Below are positions 7,826 to 15,766 of a stretch of DNA of 64,000 nt, in pieces. The stretch's first letter is position 1, and each line of letters begins with the position of its first letter. The stretch is from DATEMU01 sp964414585 (GTDB lineage: Bacteria > Planctomycetota > Phycisphaerae > UBA1845 > UTPLA1). The stretch lies in NCBI GenBank assembly GCA_964414585.1, contig CAYPXR010000072.1:24683-88682 (forward strand). Direction: 5' to 3'. Position numbers and translations under genes: made by a program. The notes under the pieces are model-generated. The model was not told the DNA's origin. It saw only the letters and a program-made list of their open reading frames with translations, and ran no database searches.

Positions 7826-8493
7826 CGACAACCCAAGTCTTTCACGAATCTTGCTTCGTTCGAGACCTTTTCGATGGGCACGCCGAGGCCATTTGAAATT
7901 ATCAATCGCACCTTCTGTGCAACTTCTTCGCGGGACAGGCCTTTGTTGAGTGGAGGGTCAAGAGGGCATGGTGGAAGCTGAATTACAAGGTTGCGCACAG
8001 TGTTGCATGAATTCGGGATCGTGCGTGCAAAGGATGAGGCGAAAAGAAAGGCATAACCGGTGAGGAACAATGATCCAAAGACGATGGGAAGAACGGCGTG
8101 GGTCAATGCAATGCTGATGGCCGCAACCATGGCCATGGCGGATAAGATGGCGACAATTTGCACCGAGGAGAGTCGCAATACAGGAAGTGCGAGGCCGGCC
8201 TGCCGCAGGAATCCCCAGGCGTTTCGACGCTGTTCGGTTGGAATTAGTTCCTCAAGTTTCGAATCGAGCCTAATCTGGTCTCGATTCAGTCCGACGGACT
8301 GGATGAGCGCTCGGCGGGTGCGATAAAAGCCACGGGATGTCGCACAATGGGTTTTTGGTTGCAGACCAATTCTTTGTTGTACGATCTCAATCAGCTTACC
8401 GACGGTTGTACAACTCGTGGCTTCTTCGTCCGGGATGCAAATGGCGAAGGCATTTTCGATGTCCATAACGAGTTCAACCGATTCCAAACCCAT
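7822..8493 (-). CDS. Membrane protein with circularly permuted acyl-carrier-protein-like halves
   Basis: I start it at ATG 8493, which follows GAGGGA by 6 nt, giving 223 residues. Residues 1-40 match the second half of an acyl carrier protein (Val-Glu-Leu-Val-Met, Ile-Pro-Asp-Glu-Glu, Thr-Thr-Val). Residues ~187-223 match the first half (helix I, then Leu-Gly-Val, then Phe-Val-Lys-Asp-Leu-Gly), and the gene stops just where the carrier serine would follow. Two transmembrane helices (about 111-130 and 133-155) and a charged segment lie between. The position of the phosphopantetheine serine is Gly2, so it is probably not a working acyl carrier. Folding the ends together would rebuild the helical bundle. 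I vaguely recall similar planctomycete proteins but know no function. Confidence 0.75.
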   Translation of the reverse strand: MGLESVELVMDIENAFAICIPDEEATSCTTVGKLIEIVQQRIGLQPKTHCATSRGFYRTRRALIQSVGLNRDQIRLDSKLEELIPTEQRRNAWGFLRQAGLALPVLRLSSVQIVAILSAMAMVAAISIALTHAVLPIVFGSLFLTGYAFLFASSFARTIPNSCNTVRNLVIQLPPCPLDPPLNKGLSREEVAQKVRLIISNGLGVPIEKVSNEARFVKDLGCR

Positions 8494-8881
8494 GATTGTC
8501 CCTCGACTGCATTCTGTCGATATAGAACATGGGAGCAAATTCAATCCGTCGGCATTGGATTGACGTACTTGTGATCCTCGCCTATTCTAATATCGCGAGC
8601 AAATTTTGGTAGTCAGTACCGCGTCATGCCAGAAATAATTTGCATCATCACGACTGAAACAGGGGGTGTCGGTTACGGAACCCAGGTCTCTACCCATCCG
8701 AAATGCCACAAAGGCTCCATCGGCGCTTCCGACTTCATGTCTTCCGTCTTCAACGAATGACCGATGAGATTCCTGATCACCCGGGTTCGCCGGGCAAGTC
8801 CGCGCCCGCGAATCGCCCGTCTGGAATCGTCGAATTGCGTTCGTTGTATCCTGCTTGAACCTGATTACCGCGAGGTCTTCC
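8494..8881. other. 388-bp divergent intergenic region
   Basis: This gap lies between the carrier-protein-like gene (minus) and lat (plus). It holds one sigma-70-like promoter candidate at 8560-8588. Otherwise I see no convincing gene: the antisense frame across 8587-8955 runs into lat and has no recognisable motif. The sequence is less GC-rich than its neighbours near 8585-8640. Confidence 0.5.
8560..8588 (+). promoter_or_regulatory. Candidate sigma-70 promoter upstream of lat
   Basis: TTGACG (8560-8565) and TATTCT (8583-8588) are separated by 17 bp. The implied leader before lat would be about 290 nt, which is long, so this is tentative. Confidence 0.35.
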
Positions 8882-10228
8882 ATGAAGACGAATACGCTGA
8901 ACCCGATGACGACCGTCGCCCCGCGCGATGTCGTGCATGAACTCAAGAAGCACATCCTTGTCGACGGCTTTGAACTCGTCGTCGATCTCGAACAAAGCCA
9001 GGGCAGCTACTTTCGCGACGCCGCGACGGGGCGCACCCTGATCGATCTTTACAGCTTTTATGCCTCGATGCCGCTGGGCTTCAATCATCCCTACTTCGAC
9101 CAGCCGGAGGTCCGTGAAGACCTGCTCGCCGGGGCGATGGTCAAGGTCGCCAACTCGGATGTTTACACGCCGCAGTTCGCGCGATTCGTAAAGACCTTTG
9201 AGCGCGTCGTCGGCGTGCCGGGGCTGGATCGTTACTTCTTCATCGAAGGCGGAGCCCTGGCGATTGAAAACGCCCTCAAGGTGTCGATGGACTGGAAGGT
9301 GCAGAAGAACATCGCCGCCGGGCGGGGCGAGATCGGCACCGAAGTACTGCACTTCAAGCGCGCCTTTCACGGCCGCAGCGGCTACACGATGTCGCTGACC
9401 AACACCGACCCGACGAAGACCAAGTGGTACGCCAAGTTCGACTGGCCGCGCGTGACGAACCCCTGCCTCGATTTTTTCGCCACGGAACCGCAGCGGACGA
9501 CGAAGGTCATCGCCGACGAGAAGGCCGCCGAGGCGGAGATCCTCGCGGCGATCAAGGATCGGCCGCACCGCATCTGTTCGATCATCCTCGAGCCGATCCA
9601 GTGCGAGGGCGGCGACAACCACTTCCGCAAGGAATGGTTCCAGACGCTCCGCCGCCTCTGCGACGAAAACGACATGCTCCTGATCTTCGACGAGGTGCAG
9701 ACCGGCATGTGCATGAGCGGGCGGACGTGGTGCTGGCAGCATTTCGACGTGATGCCCGACGTGATGGCCTTCGGCAAGAAGGCGCAGGTCTGCGGCATCA
9801 TGGTCGGCAAGCGAATCGACGACGTCCCGACCAACGTCTTCAAGGTGTCGAGCCGCATCAATTCAACCTGGGGCGGCAACTTGATGGACATGGTCCGCTC
9901 GACGCACTACCTCAACATCATCGAGCAGGAGAACCTCGCCGAGAATGCCCGCGTCGTCGGCGAAAAGTTCCTCGCGCAGTTGCAAAACGTTGCCGCCGAA
10001 GAGCCGGTCATGACCGCGGTCCGCGGGCGCGGTCTGCTCATGGCCTTCGACTTCCCGAACACCGAGACGCGGAACCGATTCTGGAAGGGCTGCTTCGAGG
10101 CGGGCCTGCTGGTGCTTCGCTCCGGTGAGCGGTCGGTCCGGCTTCGCCCGGCGCTGGATGTAAAGGCGAACATTGTCGGCGAGTCGATCGCGATCATGCG
10201 CGACGTGCTGCGCAAGATGCGCGGCTGA
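8882..10228 (+). CDS. lat: L-lysine 6-transaminase (lysine epsilon-aminotransferase)
   Basis: This 448-residue class III PLP aminotransferase moves the epsilon-amino group of lysine to 2-oxoglutarate, giving 2-aminoadipate semialdehyde. Features specific to Lat include Phe-Tyr-Ala-Ser-Met-Pro-Leu-Gly-Phe-Asn-His-Pro, Phe-Ile-Glu-Gly-Gly-Ala-Leu-Ala and Ala-Phe-Gly-Lys-Lys-Ala-Gln-Val-Cys-Gly. The PLP lysine is Lys299 or Lys300, and Asp-Glu-Val-Gln-Thr-Gly precedes it. I start it at ATG 8882, 6 nt after GAGG, rather than at 8855. The dehydrogenase that should accept its product is encoded at 11640, with two other genes between. Confidence 0.9.
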   Translation: MKTNTLNPMTTVAPRDVVHELKKHILVDGFELVVDLEQSQGSYFRDAATGRTLIDLYSFYASMPLGFNHPYFDQPEVREDLLAGAMVKVANSDVYTPQFARFVKTFERVVGVPGLDRYFFIEGGALAIENALKVSMDWKVQKNIAAGRGEIGTEVLHFKRAFHGRSGYTMSLTNTDPTKTKWYAKFDWPRVTNPCLDFFATEPQRTTKVIADEKAAEAEILAAIKDRPHRICSIILEPIQCEGGDNHFRKEWFQTLRRLCDENDMLLIFDEVQTGMCMSGRTWCWQHFDVMPDVMAFGKKAQVCGIMVGKRIDDVPTNVFKVSSRINSTWGGNLMDMVRSTHYLNIIEQENLAENARVVGEKFLAQLQNVAAEEPVMTAVRGRGLLMAFDFPNTETRNRFWKGCFEAGLLVLRSGERSVRLRPALDVKANIVGESIAIMRDVLRKMRG

Positions 10229-10242
10229 GGCAGGCGGCATTC

Positions 10243-10614
10243 ATGAAGGCGGCGATTTCGATTTATCTCCTCCTGTGCCTTGCGTTGATTACGACCTCCC
10301 TGATCACCGGCCGCAGGGCAACGGAAATTTCCGGCGATCCGCACTACCTCTTTACACAAACGAGTGTCCTGGTTGAGCGGAAAGTGGAGCCCGACAACGC
10401 GACGGATTCGGCTCTGAATGCCCTCTTTGAAGAGGCGGGCGAATCGACGGCCTTGCACGTGGAGGAACCGATTTTCGTCCTCGGGCTGCTCGACGCCACG
10501 GCCCCGACGATGGTGGTCGGCGGACTGATCGTGTTTCTGCTGTGCTGGAGGGATCGCCGCCGCCGCCGCGCCCGCTCCATCGCCACTGGCGAGGGTTCGG
10601 CGGTGGAACTATGA
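10243..10614 (+). CDS. Small membrane protein, two transmembrane segments
   Basis: The 123-residue protein starts with a hydrophobic segment (about 4-22, possibly an uncleaved signal anchor). It then has an acidic loop of ~60 residues and a second transmembrane helix (about 84-103), followed by an Arg-rich cytoplasmic end (seven Arg within about ten residues). I recognise no family. It starts 14 nt after lat, in the same direction, so it is probably co-transcribed with it. Nothing in it points to a role in lysine metabolism. Confidence 0.65.
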   Translation: MKAAISIYLLLCLALITTSLITGRRATEISGDPHYLFTQTSVLVERKVEPDNATDSALNALFEEAGESTALHVEEPIFVLGLLDATAPTMVVGGLIVFLLCWRDRRRRRARSIATGEGSAVEL

Positions 10615-10729
10615 TGGACCGAACATGGCATTGGACGGGGAATCATCGTCCGAAGACGACCGAGCTAAGGGTGGCTTGGCGTCCAGGACGGATTCACACC
10701 CCGGTTCCTAATCCCGTGGAGGTTTCCTC

Positions 10730-11551
10730 ATGAAAACTGCCCTTCGAATGCGTTTGTCGCCCGCGCTGGTAGTTGCCGGGATTGCGCTGCTCGTTCCCGC
10801 GATGCTGTTCGCAGCACCAAGGGTCGCCGGTCCGGCAATGGGCAGGAGACCGGTGGCCCCGCCGACGTTTGATGTCGGACCGGACGCGATGGGGAACTAT
10901 GAGGTGGATCCGACCTCGACGGTCAACGAAGTGGTCTTCACCTCCAAGGCTCCCAAGGAAACGATCAAGGGCAAGTCGACCAAGGCGACGGGGCACCTGG
11001 AATTCAATCCGAGAAAGCTCGATTCCGTCGTGGGAAAATTCAGCGTGCAGTGGAAGGACGTCGATACCGGCAACCCGATGCGCAACCAGCACATGATGTC
11101 GAAGGAACAGGGCTGGATCGATGGGAAAGCCTATCCGGAGATCGTCTTCAGCGTGACGGAATTTGAATTGCCCAAGGTCCCGGTCAAACCCGGCAAGAGC
11201 GGCAGTCATGCGATCAAGGGCAAGCTGGTCGGCAAGTTTGAGATGAACGGCAAGGAAAAGGCGATGAAGATCCCCGCGACGCTGGCCTACGTGGAATCGG
11301 GCAAGAGCGAAAGCGGCGAGCCGATCAAGGAAGGCGTCGGCGTGAAGGCCAAATTCGCCGTGAACCTGGCGGATTTCGATATCGCGGGCAAAGGGGTGGG
11401 GGAAAAGGTCGCCAAGAAACAACAGATCAGCGTCTCACTCTTCCTCGCCAAGTCGGATGGTTCGACCCCGATCAAGGAAGACGATGGCAAGAAGACTTCG
11501 AAGAAAAAGGACAAGAAGCACAAGAAGGACGACGAGTCCAAAGAGAGTTGA
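10730..11551 (+). CDS. Secreted YceI-like protein with Lys-rich tail
   Basis: The 273-residue protein has a Sec signal peptide (about 1-29, ending Leu-Phe-Ala-Ala). A YceI-type domain follows at about 53-240, starting Tyr-Glu-Val-Asp-Pro and containing the Leu-Glu-Phe-Asn-Pro-Arg-Lys-Leu-Asp-Ser pattern of one barrel strand pair. YceI proteins are periplasmic lipocalin-like barrels that bind isoprenoid or fatty-acid-like ligands. The last ~30 residues are almost all Lys, Asp, Glu and Ser, an unusual tail that could bind polyanions. AGGTTTCC lies just before the ATG. It sits between lat and the ALDH7-type gene and is followed by a strong terminator. Confidence 0.8.
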   Translation: MKTALRMRLSPALVVAGIALLVPAMLFAAPRVAGPAMGRRPVAPPTFDVGPDAMGNYEVDPTSTVNEVVFTSKAPKETIKGKSTKATGHLEFNPRKLDSVVGKFSVQWKDVDTGNPMRNQHMMSKEQGWIDGKAYPEIVFSVTEFELPKVPVKPGKSGSHAIKGKLVGKFEMNGKEKAMKIPATLAYVESGKSESGEPIKEGVGVKAKFAVNLADFDIAGKGVGEKVAKKQQISVSLFLAKSDGSTPIKEDDGKKTSKKKDKKHKKDDESKES

Positions 11552-11586
11552 TCGTTCGGCCTTAGATGCAAATGCGGATTTCAAAC

Positions 11587-11616
11587 CGGGCGGGCGTCAC
11601 GGCCCGCCCGTCTTTT
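11587..11616 (+). terminator. Rho-independent terminator after the YceI-like gene
   Basis: CGGGCGGGC (11587-11595) pairs perfectly with GCCCGCCCG (11602-11610) around the loop GTCACG, followed by TCTTTT. It lies 24 nt upstream of the dehydrogenase ATG, so the downstream gene needs readthrough or its own promoter. Confidence 0.75.
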
Positions 11617-11639
11617 GTTGATCTTTCGAGGACGACACC

Positions 11640-13163
11640 ATGCACGAAGTACTGAAGCGACTGGGCCTCGAATCCGTCAACGCCGGCGGGTTTTGCGGCC
11701 AATGGATGGGCTCGGATGCCAAGCTCGATTCGGTTTCGCCGATCGACGGCAAAGTCATCGCCTCCGTCGCACAGGCAACGCCGGCGGAGTATGAACAAAT
11801 CGTGCAGACGTCGGTGAAAGCGTTCGAGTCGTGGCGGCTCATTCCCGCGCCGCAGCGCGGCGAAGTCATTCGCCAACTCGGCAACGCCCTTCGCGCGGCC
11901 AAGCGCGATCTCGGCGAACTCGTTTCGCTGGAGATGGGCAAGATTCGCGCGGAAGGCGAAGGCGAAGTCCAGGAGATGATCGACATCTGCGACTTTGCCG
12001 TCGGTCTCTCGCGGCAGCTCTACGGCTTGACCATGCACTCGGAGCGGCCGGGCCATCGGATGTACGAGCAGTGGCATCCGCTCGGCGTCGTCGGCGTCAT
12101 CAGCGCGTTTAATTTCCCCGTCGCCGTGTGGTCGTGGAACTCGGCGTTGTCGGCCGTCTGTGGCAACGCGACGCTGTGGAAGCCGTCGAGCAAGACGCCC
12201 CTCACGGCCGTTGCGGTCACGAAGATCGCCGAGCGCGTGTGCAAAGAGAACAAGATCGACCCGGCGATCTTCAGCCTGGTCATCGGCCGCGGCTCGACCG
12301 TCGGCGAACTGCTGATTAACGACCATCGCATCCCGCTCGTTTCCGCGACCGGCTCGTGCAAGATGGGCTATCGCATCGGCGAAGTCGTCGGCAAGCGGCT
12401 GGGCCGCACGATCCTCGAACTCGGCGGCAACAATGCGATCATCGTCACGCCCGAGGCTGACCTCGACCTGGCGTTACGTGCCATCGTCTTCGGCGCGGTT
12501 GGCACCGCCGGCCAGCGATGCACGAGCACGCGGCGGATCATTGTCCACGAGTCGGTGAAGAGGACGCTCGTCGATCGCCTCGTCGCGGCCTACAAGCAGG
12601 TCAAGATCGGCAACCCCCTGAAGGAAGGTACGCTGATGGGACCGCTGATCGACACCGGCGCCGTGGAGGACATGAAAAAGGCTCTTACCCAGCTTCGCGC
12701 TGAAGGCGGCGAGATTCTCTGCGGCGGCGAAACGCTTTCCGGCGACGCTTACCCCGGGGGCTGCTATGTGACGCCGGCAATTGCTTTGGCCAAAAACGAA
12801 TACAAGATCGTGCAGCAGGAGACCTTTGCGCCGATTCTGTACGTCATTGAATACAAGACGCTCGATGACGGGATCCGCATGCACAACGGCGTGCCGCAGG
12901 GGCTCTCCAGCGCGATCTTTACGCGGAACCTGTTGGAAGCCGAGCGGTTCCTGTCGGCGGTCGGCAGCGATTGCGGCATCGCCAACGTCAACATCGGCAC
13001 CAGCGGCGCGGAGATCGGCGGGGCGTTCGGCGGCGAAAAGGAGACCGGCGGCGGCCGCGAGAGCGGCAGCGACAGTTGGAAGGCGTACATGCGCCGGCAG
13101 ACGAACACGATCAATTACACGAAGGACCTGCCGCTGGCGCAGGGGATCAAGTTTGGAGACTGA
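11640..13163 (+). CDS. ALDH7-type aldehyde dehydrogenase, probable 2-aminoadipate semialdehyde dehydrogenase
   Basis: This 507-residue dehydrogenase has the antiquitin-like (ALDH7) signature: Asn-Phe-Pro-Val-Ala-Val-Trp near 159, Leu-Glu-Leu-Gly-Gly-Asn-Asn-Ala with the general base Glu, and catalytic Cys294 in Gly-Gln-Arg-Cys-Thr-Ser. Near the C-terminus are Gly-Gly-Ala-Phe-Gly-Gly-Glu-Lys and Gly-Arg-Glu-Ser-Gly-Ser-Asp. The family oxidises 2-aminoadipate semialdehyde (or its cyclic form) to 2-aminoadipate with NAD(P)+. With lat encoded 1.4 kb upstream, the two give lysine to 2-aminoadipate. The substrate is inferred from family and context. Confidence 0.88.
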   Translation: MHEVLKRLGLESVNAGGFCGQWMGSDAKLDSVSPIDGKVIASVAQATPAEYEQIVQTSVKAFESWRLIPAPQRGEVIRQLGNALRAAKRDLGELVSLEMGKIRAEGEGEVQEMIDICDFAVGLSRQLYGLTMHSERPGHRMYEQWHPLGVVGVISAFNFPVAVWSWNSALSAVCGNATLWKPSSKTPLTAVAVTKIAERVCKENKIDPAIFSLVIGRGSTVGELLINDHRIPLVSATGSCKMGYRIGEVVGKRLGRTILELGGNNAIIVTPEADLDLALRAIVFGAVGTAGQRCTSTRRIIVHESVKRTLVDRLVAAYKQVKIGNPLKEGTLMGPLIDTGAVEDMKKALTQLRAEGGEILCGGETLSGDAYPGGCYVTPAIALAKNEYKIVQQETFAPILYVIEYKTLDDGIRMHNGVPQGLSSAIFTRNLLEAERFLSAVGSDCGIANVNIGTSGAEIGGAFGGEKETGGGRESGSDSWKAYMRRQTNTINYTKDLPLAQGIKFGD

Positions 13164-13665
13164 CCTGAAACGGGAAGACGCATTATTCGTTTCCTCGTAC
13201 CGGTTTCGTCGGATTATCTTCGTTGCCCCTATGGGATTGTGGCTCTTCGGTTGTACAACGCCGCCGATGCGTTTCGCTGACACTGCCCCTCCGCGAAGTG
13301 AAGAAAGTGTTTGGATAGCGACTGCGGACAATGGCTGCAAGCCTGGAATCGGTTATCGAATCCGCGTTGATCGAGGTCGTGTCTCAGGTTGGTTCTACAT
13401 TCTTGATCCAAATCATCCACACCAGCTTTCTCTTGGGCACGCCTATCCATTTCAATCAATGACCTGTCGAGGCCATACTCTGGATTTTTATGTAGTTCTT
13501 CCAAGCGGGGAATCCAGTGAGGGAACGACGGTCCTGCATTCACAGCTTTCCTTTTGTGGACCTTTTCGGGGAGACACGCTCAAGGCCAAAGATCGCGATG
13601 TTGCCAGCGATTCCTTCGGCACTGACTTGGTATTCAGGAAGCAGACAGGCGACGATATGGAATAG
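13153..13665 (+). CDS. Putative lipoprotein, unknown function
   Basis: An ATG at 13231 would leave only seven residues before the lipobox. Starting at TTG 13153, with GGGGAT about 8 nt upstream and overlapping the dehydrogenase stop, gives a proper signal: Arg-Phe-Arg-Arg, then Ile-Ile-Phe-Val-Ala-Pro-Met-Gly-Leu-Trp, and the lipobox Leu-Phe-Gly-Cys with Cys34. The mature ~136 residues look beta-rich and have several cysteines. I recognise no domain. GC content and codon use look lower than in the neighbours, so it may be a recent arrival or weakly expressed. The start is the least certain part. Confidence 0.55.
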   Translation: METDLKREDALFVSSYRFRRIIFVAPMGLWLFGCTTPPMRFADTAPPRSEESVWIATADNGCKPGIGYRIRVDRGRVSGWFYILDPNHPHQLSLGHAYPFQSMTCRGHTLDFYVVLPSGESSEGTTVLHSQLSFCGPFRGDTLKAKDRDVASDSFGTDLVFRKQTGDDME

Positions 13666-13693
13666 CCGTCGATTTGTTCGTATTATCTTGAAT

Positions 13694-13939
13694 ATGACCA
13701 CTCAAAAGCTTGCCGAAGTCCATTCCTTGCGGCCGTTCAGGCCATTCCGGCTTTATTTCGCCGATGGCGGCCATGCCGATGTTCGACACCCGGAGATGCT
13801 GGCCTATGTTCCAGGCGGGCGAACGGCTGTGCTTTACTCGCCGGATGAACGCGTCCAATTTCTGGACCTGCTGCTTATCTCACGTATTGAGTTATTGAAT
13901 GGAAAACGGAATGGTCACCGTGTACGCCGTCGCCGGTAG
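13694..13939 (+). CDS. Small conserved planctomycete-type protein
   Basis: From ATG 13694 the product is 81 residues: Leu-Arg-Pro-Phe-Arg-Pro-Phe-Arg-Leu-Tyr-Phe-Ala-Asp-Gly-Gly near residue 12, His-Pro-Glu near 32, Gly-Gly-Arg-Thr-Ala-Val near 41, and a basic end. I recall many short planctomycete proteins with this 'PFxPFxxxxADG ... HPE ... GGRT' layout, often in multiple copies per genome, with no known function. The fold is probably all-beta. The longer frame back to 13517 overlaps the lipoprotein gene and lacks family similarity, so I use the internal ATG. Confidence 0.65.
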   Translation: MTTQKLAEVHSLRPFRPFRLYFADGGHADVRHPEMLAYVPGGRTAVLYSPDERVQFLDLLLISRIELLNGKRNGHRVRRRR

Positions 13940-13948
13940 GGATTCGCC

Positions 13949-15766
13949 TTACGGGCTCAAATAACATTCGACAAACGGTTTCACATCCAGCCCGTTCACG
14001 TTCCCGTCGAAATTCTGATCCGCCCGTGAGACGTGCGTCGGGTTCGTGTCCGCGCCGACCAGAACATCGGCGAACGCGGCGGCATCCGCGTCGTTGATGA
14101 TACTGTTTGCGTCGATGTCGATCGAGCGGGCGCTAAGCTGCCACGTCTGCGTGCCGTTGCCCGCGCCGTTCGTTGCGCGGATGGTGATCGTGTAGGGTGA
14201 ACTCGACGGGGTCGGGCTCGGCCAACTTACCACGCCGGTCGAATTGTTGATCGTCATCCCCGGCGGGCCTGCGTCGATTGACCAGTTGATGATCGGGTTC
14301 ATGCAAGCCGGCGAGGTAATCTGCGGCGTCGGGCCGGTGTAAGAACCCTTGCAAAGCGACGCGTTGGGAATCGAAACGATCTGCGGCGCGGCGGGGCCGA
14401 CGCCGAGGAAGAGAAACTCCGTGTCTGTCCCCGATGAGTTCGTCGCCCGCACGATGATGACGTAGGGAAACGGCGACGCGATGGGGCTGGACCACGAAAT
14501 CTGTCCGGTTGAAGCATTGATCGTCATGCCCGACGGCGGATTGTCGAGGCTCCATGTGATCGGCGACATGTTGAGCGGTTTGGTGACGGCTGCGGTGACG
14601 CTGTTAAACGGCACGCCGCAGGTAATGTTCTGCTGGGGGATCAAATTCACCACGGGCGCAAGCCGGCTGATCGTCAGGGGCGTGCAATAGGACGCCGCGT
14701 TATTGTCTTCATAGACTTCGGTGATCTGGTTGAGGTTGTCGAGGATTGTGCCGACGTAATAGGTCCCCGCGGCGAGGTCGGCCGGCAGATCGACGTCGGC
14801 GTCAAATTCGAATCCGTCTTCAAATGCGATGTCCCAGAGCGTCGAGCCAAGAAGCGTGTCGCTCGTTTCGATCGTCGGGTTGGTCGACAGATAAAACCCC
14901 TGGCTGACGTCGAATTGGCTGTTCGAACCGAAGTTTTCGATGACCGATCGCATCGTAATGATCCCGCCGGGAACGGCCGTTGTCTGCGAGAAGAAGAGCG
15001 GCACGGCCTGGCCGATGGTCGCGCTGGAGGTGTACTCCGCGCTGGCCAGATCCACGTACGGCGGCTGGGCCTGACCGGAATAGGGGTAAAGAAAGCGGCA
15101 GCCCGCGCGATCGTCGGTGTGCAGCTCGATGATGTTCTGTTGCCCGACCGGCCCGCCGGTGGGATAGCGCGGGTTCATTGTGGCGATGAACCAAGGTGTT
15201 CCCGGCGATTCGTTTCCGATCGGGTCGTGGCCCAGGCCCAGCGCGTGTCCCAGTTCGTGCAGCGCGACCAGGATGAACGAAAACCCGTTCGACGGTGTCG
15301 GGTTGGCGAGGACGTCGCAAGTTGGATGGAGGTCAAAGGTGTATCCAACACCCTCCGGCAGGTCGGAAAAGACCATGTCCATGTCGTACCAGTAGCGCCC
15401 GTTGTTCACGAGATAGGTGACGCCGAGAACGCCGGGATCGAGCTGGCTGGCGGGCACGGCGGCGGTGTCGCTGTAGCCGTCATAGTTGTCGATGGGGAAT
15501 TCCTGAGTGTTGCGGATGAAGTAGTAGGTGAAGAGCGCTTTCGGAACGACGCTCCACGACGCCATTGCCGCGCGATATTGGAGATCCGGGTCGCTGTTGA
15601 CCGGAAACGTGCCCGGCGAAAGATAGCGAATGGACTGATGGCCTTGCCAGATGACGTTTTGCCCGCCGACTTGGTAATAGCTGAAGGCCCAGGCGCGGTC
15701 TTCCATCCGCCAACACAATGCCAGTGCGAATAATCCCATCGTGGCGATTCGAAGACGCGCCTTCAT
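13949..15766 (-). CDS. Secreted metzincin-type metalloprotease with CARDB, Ig-like and dockerin-like regions
   Basis: After a signal peptide (1-27, ending Ala-Trp-Ala), the 605-residue protein has a matrixin-like catalytic domain with the zinc site HELGHALGLGHD (His160, Glu161, His164, His170) and a likely Met-turn at Met187. Region ~230-365 resembles a CARDB adhesion domain. Two Ig-like repeats of the putative-Ig (He_PIG) type follow at about 370-545. The last ~55 residues resemble a dockerin: Asp-Ile-Asp-Ala-Asn-Ser and Asp-Gln-Asn-Phe-Asp-Gly-Asn calcium-loop repeats. It should cut proteins outside the cell or at its surface. The upstream gene overlaps it by four bases. Confidence 0.85.
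   Translation of the reverse strand: MKARLRIATMGLFALALCWRMEDRAWAFSYYQVGGQNVIWQGHQSIRYLSPGTFPVNSDPDLQYRAAMASWSVVPKALFTYYFIRNTQEFPIDNYDGYSDTAAVPASQLDPGVLGVTYLVNNGRYWYDMDMVFSDLPEGVGYTFDLHPTCDVLANPTPSNGFSFILVALHELGHALGLGHDPIGNESPGTPWFIATMNPRYPTGGPVGQQNIIELHTDDRAGCRFLYPYSGQAQPPYVDLASAEYTSSATIGQAVPLFFSQTTAVPGGIITMRSVIENFGSNSQFDVSQGFYLSTNPTIETSDTLLGSTLWDIAFEDGFEFDADVDLPADLAAGTYYVGTILDNLNQITEVYEDNNAASYCTPLTISRLAPVVNLIPQQNITCGVPFNSVTAAVTKPLNMSPITWSLDNPPSGMTINASTGQISWSSPIASPFPYVIIVRATNSSGTDTEFLFLGVGPAAPQIVSIPNASLCKGSYTGPTPQITSPACMNPIINWSIDAGPPGMTINNSTGVVSWPSPTPSSSPYTITIRATNGAGNGTQTWQLSARSIDIDANSIINDADAAAFADVLVGADTNPTHVSRADQNFDGNVNGLDVKPFVECYLSP

Noticed and set aside
8587..8955. 122-codon minus-strand frame in the lat upstream region
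   Set aside because: It overlaps the start of lat and shows no family pattern or good ribosome site.
10615..10729. Leader before the YceI-like gene as a possible riboswitch
   Set aside because: It has a few complementary words but matches no riboswitch core that I know.
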